Positions 61,606 to 64,000 of a stretch of 64,000 nt of DNA are shown here, piece by piece. Both the position numbers and the translations under genes were made by a program. The notes beneath the pieces were generated by a model. The model did not search any database and had not been told where the DNA came from. It was given only the letters and a program-made list of their open reading frames with translations. Origin of the DNA: an uncultured Eubacteriales bacterium (GTDB taxonomy: Bacteria > Bacillota > Clostridia > Christensenellales > UBA1242); NCBI GenBank assembly GCA_900551855.1, contig URXM01000003.1, positions 1-64,000 on the forward strand. The letters are read 5' to 3'. Each line of letters starts with the position of its first letter. Position 1 is the first letter of the stretch.

Positions 61606-61875
61606 ATGCAAAATAAACCAAAAGAAAAAATAAGAATGTGTATTGTTTGCCGTGCTCAAAGCGACAAAAAAACACTACTTAGAATTGTTAAAAACAAAGA
61701 AGGACAAATCTTTGTTGACAAAACGGGCAAGGCAAATGGAAGAGGAGCTTACGTTTGCAAATCAAAAGAATGTTTTGAAAAACTTTGCAAGCAAAAATCT
61801 TTGAACAGAGCGTTCAAGTGTGATGTTCCTCAAAGTGTATATCAAATGATTGGAGAAGAGATTGGAGAAAATTAG
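61606..61875 (+). CDS. rnpM: YlxR/RnpM family RNA-binding protein
   Basis: An 89-residue basic protein with RMCIVCRAQSDKKTLLRIVKNKEGQIFVDKTGKANGRGAYVCKSKECFEKLCKQKSLNRAF, the YlxR signature (GRGAY plus paired Cys). In Bacillus the homologue binds RNase P RNA and was named RnpM. ATG 61606 has GCGAGG upstream. It lies between nusA and ylxQ as usual. Confidence 0.93.
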   Translation: MQNKPKEKIRMCIVCRAQSDKKTLLRIVKNKEGQIFVDKTGKANGRGAYVCKSKECFEKLCKQKSLNRAFKCDVPQSVYQMIGEEIGEN

Positions 61876-62155
61876 TGGGTTGATTTCCATAGCGAGAAAA
61901 GCTGGCTATGTCATTATAGGGCAAGACAACTTGTCAGATTATGACAAAAAAATGTATTTGCTTTTGATGGACAAAAATGCTGGCAGTTCGCTTTCAAGGG
62001 AGATGAAATTCATTTCTGAAAAGAAAAAAATACCTTTGTTTCAAGTTGAAAATTTGGGAAAACTTGTTTCAATAGAAAATTGCAAAGCCATAGGCATAAA
62101 AAATAAGGCGATAAGCGAAAACATAATTGAATGTTTGTTAAAAGGAGAAAAATAA
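61862..62155 (+). CDS. ylxQ: L7Ae-family ribosomal-like protein YlxQ
   Basis: A ~97-residue L7Ae/L30e/S12e fold protein with [20 protein letters not shown] and [29 protein letters not shown]. Such proteins bind kink-turn RNA in other lineages; YlxQ's role is not defined. Two TTG starts are possible: 61850, or 61862 with GGAG six bases upstream, which is preferred. Both overlap the end of ylxR. infB follows immediately. Confidence 0.85.
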   Translation: MEKISGLISIARKAGYVIIGQDNLSDYDKKMYLLLMDKNAGSSLSREMKFISEKKKIPLFQVENLGKLVSIENCKAIGIKNKAISENIIECLLKGEK

Positions 62156-62156
62156 T

Positions 62157-64000
62157 TTGGCATCACAACAATTAAACGCACTTAAAACAATAAACAACAT
62201 ACAAAGAGATGGTTCTTTGCAGAATTTATTATTGTCAATAAAACAAGCAAAGGTTGACATTGATACTTTTTCTAAGTCTATGCAAGAGCAGAAGATCAAG
62301 CTTCAAGCTGAACAAATAGCAAAGCAAAAAGAAGAAGAAAAGAGAAAGGCAGAACTTGAACAGGCAGAAAAGGCTAAAGAAGCTGAAAAATTGCAGAAAG
62401 AACAAGAAAAAGCTGCTGTTGTAAAAGAACAACCAAAAGTTCAGAAAGAAGAGCCAAAGATTTTCTCTCAAGGAAACAATCGCAACAACAACTTTAGAAA
62501 GTTTGATGGGCAAAACAACAATCGTTTCCAAAGAAACAACAATGGAAACTTCAACAATCAAAACAATCAACAAGGCAAATTTCAACAAAGAGGAAATTTT
62601 GCTGGAAACAACTTTAATAGAAACAACAATTTCAACAGAAATGGTCAGGGGCAAAACGGACAAAATCGTTCAAAGAACAACTCTTTTGTTTCTACTAGAG
62701 CAAACAATTTCAAATCTTTTGCACCAGTGCCTACAGAGAGCAGTGCAGTTTTAGCTCAACCAGAGCGTAATTTTGGGAATAAAAACAAACAAAGAAGAAA
62801 TATTGACGAAAGCAAGAGAATTAGTGCAAGACAAAGAGCAGGATTCTCAAAACAAAACAATATTTTGGTTATGGACGAAGACGGTTTTGAAGAAACAACA
62901 ATGGGTTCAAGAAAACTTATAAAGAAGAAGAAAGAAGTTGCACCTGTTGTTGCTCCAACAATCACACATGCAGTTTTGACTTCAAGAGAAATCACTGTCA
63001 AAGAATTGAGTGAAAAGATTGGAAAACCTGTTGCTGAAATCGTTAAAAAACTTATGATTTTGGGAATTATGGCAACAATCAACAGCACTATTGATTATGA
63101 CACTTGCGAACTTGTTGCAAGCGAACTTGGTGTCACTCTCGAACTTAAACTTGACAAAACTTATGAAGAAAAACTTATTGATGCTTCAAAAGAAGAAGAT
63201 GATGACAAAGACTTGGTAAAAAGACCTCCAGTTGTCACTGTTATGGGTCATGTTGACCATGGTAAAACTTCCCTTTTGGATGCATTTAGAAAAACTAATA
63301 TTGCTATTGGTGAAGCCGGTGGAATCACTCAAAAAATTGGTGCTTACCAAATTTCATTTAATGGCGAAAAGATAACATTTATCGACACGCCAGGACACGC
63401 AGCATTCACTTCTATGCGTGCTAGAGGTGCTGAAGTCACTGATATTGCCATCCTTGTTGTTGCTGCTGATGATGGTATTATGCCTCAAACTCTTGAAGCT
63501 ATCAGTCATATCAAGGCAGCAAAAGTGCCTATGATTGTTGCTATTAACAAAATGGATAAACCAGAAGCTAATGCTGAAAGAGTTAAACAACAATTAGCTG
63601 AACATGATGTTTTGCCAGAAGAATGGGGTGGAGATGCAATTTGTGTTCCTATTTCTGCAAAAACAGGTATGGGGCTTGATGAACTTAAAAAGATGATTTT
63701 GCTTGTTGCTGAAATGGAAGACTTGAAAGCTAATCCAAACAAAATGGCTACAGGAACTGTTATTGAAGCAGAACTTGACAAAAATAGAGGGGCTGTTGCA
63801 ACTGTTCTTGTTCAAAACGGTACTTTGAGAGTTGGTGACTCTATTATGTCTGGTATTACTTACGGAAAAGTTAAGGCAATGTTTGATGAAAATGGTAAAT
63901 CATTAAAGAAAGCTGGACCATCTACACCAGTTTCCGTTATGGGCTTTAACGAAGTGCCAAATTCAGGCGATGCTGTTTATGCTGTTGATGAAAGCTTGTC
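62157..64000 (+). CDS. infB: Translation initiation factor IF-2, 3' end outside the window, TTG start
   Basis: GTPase that places initiator tRNA on the 30S subunit. TTG 62157 is preceded by AAAGGAG at 62141-62147. After a short helical start come an Asn/Gln/Arg-rich low-complexity region (about residues 100-190: repeats of NNNF, NNR, NFN), the IF2 N-terminal helix region ([27 protein letters not shown]), and the G domain: G1 GHVDHGKTS (about 365-373), [16 protein letters not shown] and NKMDK. The frame is open to the window edge within domain II. The frame starts on TTG and runs off the end, so it is easy to miss. Confidence 0.95.
   Translation, partial: MASQQLNALKTINNIQRDGSLQNLLLSIKQAKVDIDTFSKSMQEQKIKLQAEQIAKQKEEEKRKAELEQAEKAKEAEKLQKEQEKAAVVKEQPKVQKEEPKIFSQGNNRNNNFRKFDGQNNNRFQRNNNGNFNNQNNQQGKFQQRGNFAGNNFNRNNNFNRNGQGQNGQNRSKNNSFVSTRANNFKSFAPVPTESSAVLAQPERNFGNKNKQRRNIDESKRISARQRAGFSKQNNILVMDEDGFEETTMGSRKLIKKKKEVAPVVAPTITHAVLTSREITVKELSEKIGKPVAEIVKKLMILGIMATINSTIDYDTCELVASELGVTLELKLDKTYEEKLIDASKEEDDDKDLVKRPPVVTVMGHVDHGKTSLLDAFRKTNIAIGEAGGITQKIGAYQISFNGEKITFIDTPGHAAFTSMRARGAEVTDIAILVVAADDGIMPQTLEAISHIKAAKVPMIVAINKMDKPEANAERVKQQLAEHDVLPEEWGGDAICVPISAKTGMGLDELKKMILLVAEMEDLKANPNKMATGTVIEAELDKNRGAVATVLVQNGTLRVGDSIMSGITYGKVKAMFDENGKSLKKAGPSTPVSVMGFNEVPNSGDAVYAVDESL

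Noticed and set aside
1..64000. CRISPR array, cas genes, insertion sequences or restriction-modification genes
   Set aside because: No regularly spaced direct repeats, transposase, integrase, methylase or Cas-type motifs were seen.

Overview
The window is an AT-rich chromosomal segment from an endospore-forming, low-GC Bacillota, most likely an uncultured anaerobic Clostridia-type gut bacterium. Supporting signs are the plsX-rnc-smc-ftsY and rpsB-tsf-frr-uppS-cdsA-rseP-polC-rimP-nusA-ylxR-ylxQ-infB gene orders, a sporulation sigma factor K, spoVAC-spoVAD-spoVAE, yunB, an isoleucine T-box and BspA-type leucine-rich surface proteins. Family calls come from reading motifs by eye; no database search was run.

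Layout. 1-587 is the tail of a surface protein. 590-6900 is plsX-rnc-smc-ftsY (acyl phosphate, RNase III, chromosome condensation, SRP receptor). 6990-10675 holds an unknown gene, sigK, a divergent diadenylate-cyclase-domain protein and an AAC(6')-like acetyltransferase. 10680-11140 is the RNase P RNA unit. 11174-14730 holds an unknown protein, rarA and an E2-like acyltransferase whose catalytic His position is Glu. 15000-21500 is accessory: a small HTH protein, an SH3-type membrane protein, an orphan phage terminase large subunit, a beta-helix surface protein and an ABC substrate-binding lipoprotein. 21600-31160 holds valS, tRNA-Leu(AAG), a GNAT, a large surface subtilase and a lemA/DUF2207 pair. 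31195-36330 holds an Asn/Tyr-rich lipoprotein, the spoVA genes, yunB and a HEPN-like/CBS protein. 36337-43162 is T-box-ileS followed by RNA-modifying enzymes and pepF. 43281-50606 is mixed: a Cys-rich peptide, tlyA, a short-chain dehydrogenase, a double-length ThyX, tadA, two CPBP proteases and rlmH. 50667-64000 is the translation, lipid and transcription block ending inside infB.

The housekeeping block is rearranged. acpP/fab genes are missing between plsX and rnc. pyrH is replaced by a 643-residue protein with mTERF-like repeats. dxr and ispG are absent near rseP. In the polC position sits a 510-residue protein that keeps the PolC N-terminal, OB and 3'-5' exonuclease domains but has neither PHP nor polymerase.

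A second theme is translation initiation. Many genes have strong Shine-Dalgarno sequences, but a distinct subset (polC-like, tlyA, tadA, the first CPBP protease, the subtilase, probably rarA and others) has a -10 box six or seven bases before the ATG. This predicts leaderless mRNAs. The tRNA-Leu(AAG) and the nearby tadA suggest inosine-34 decoding of leucine codons.
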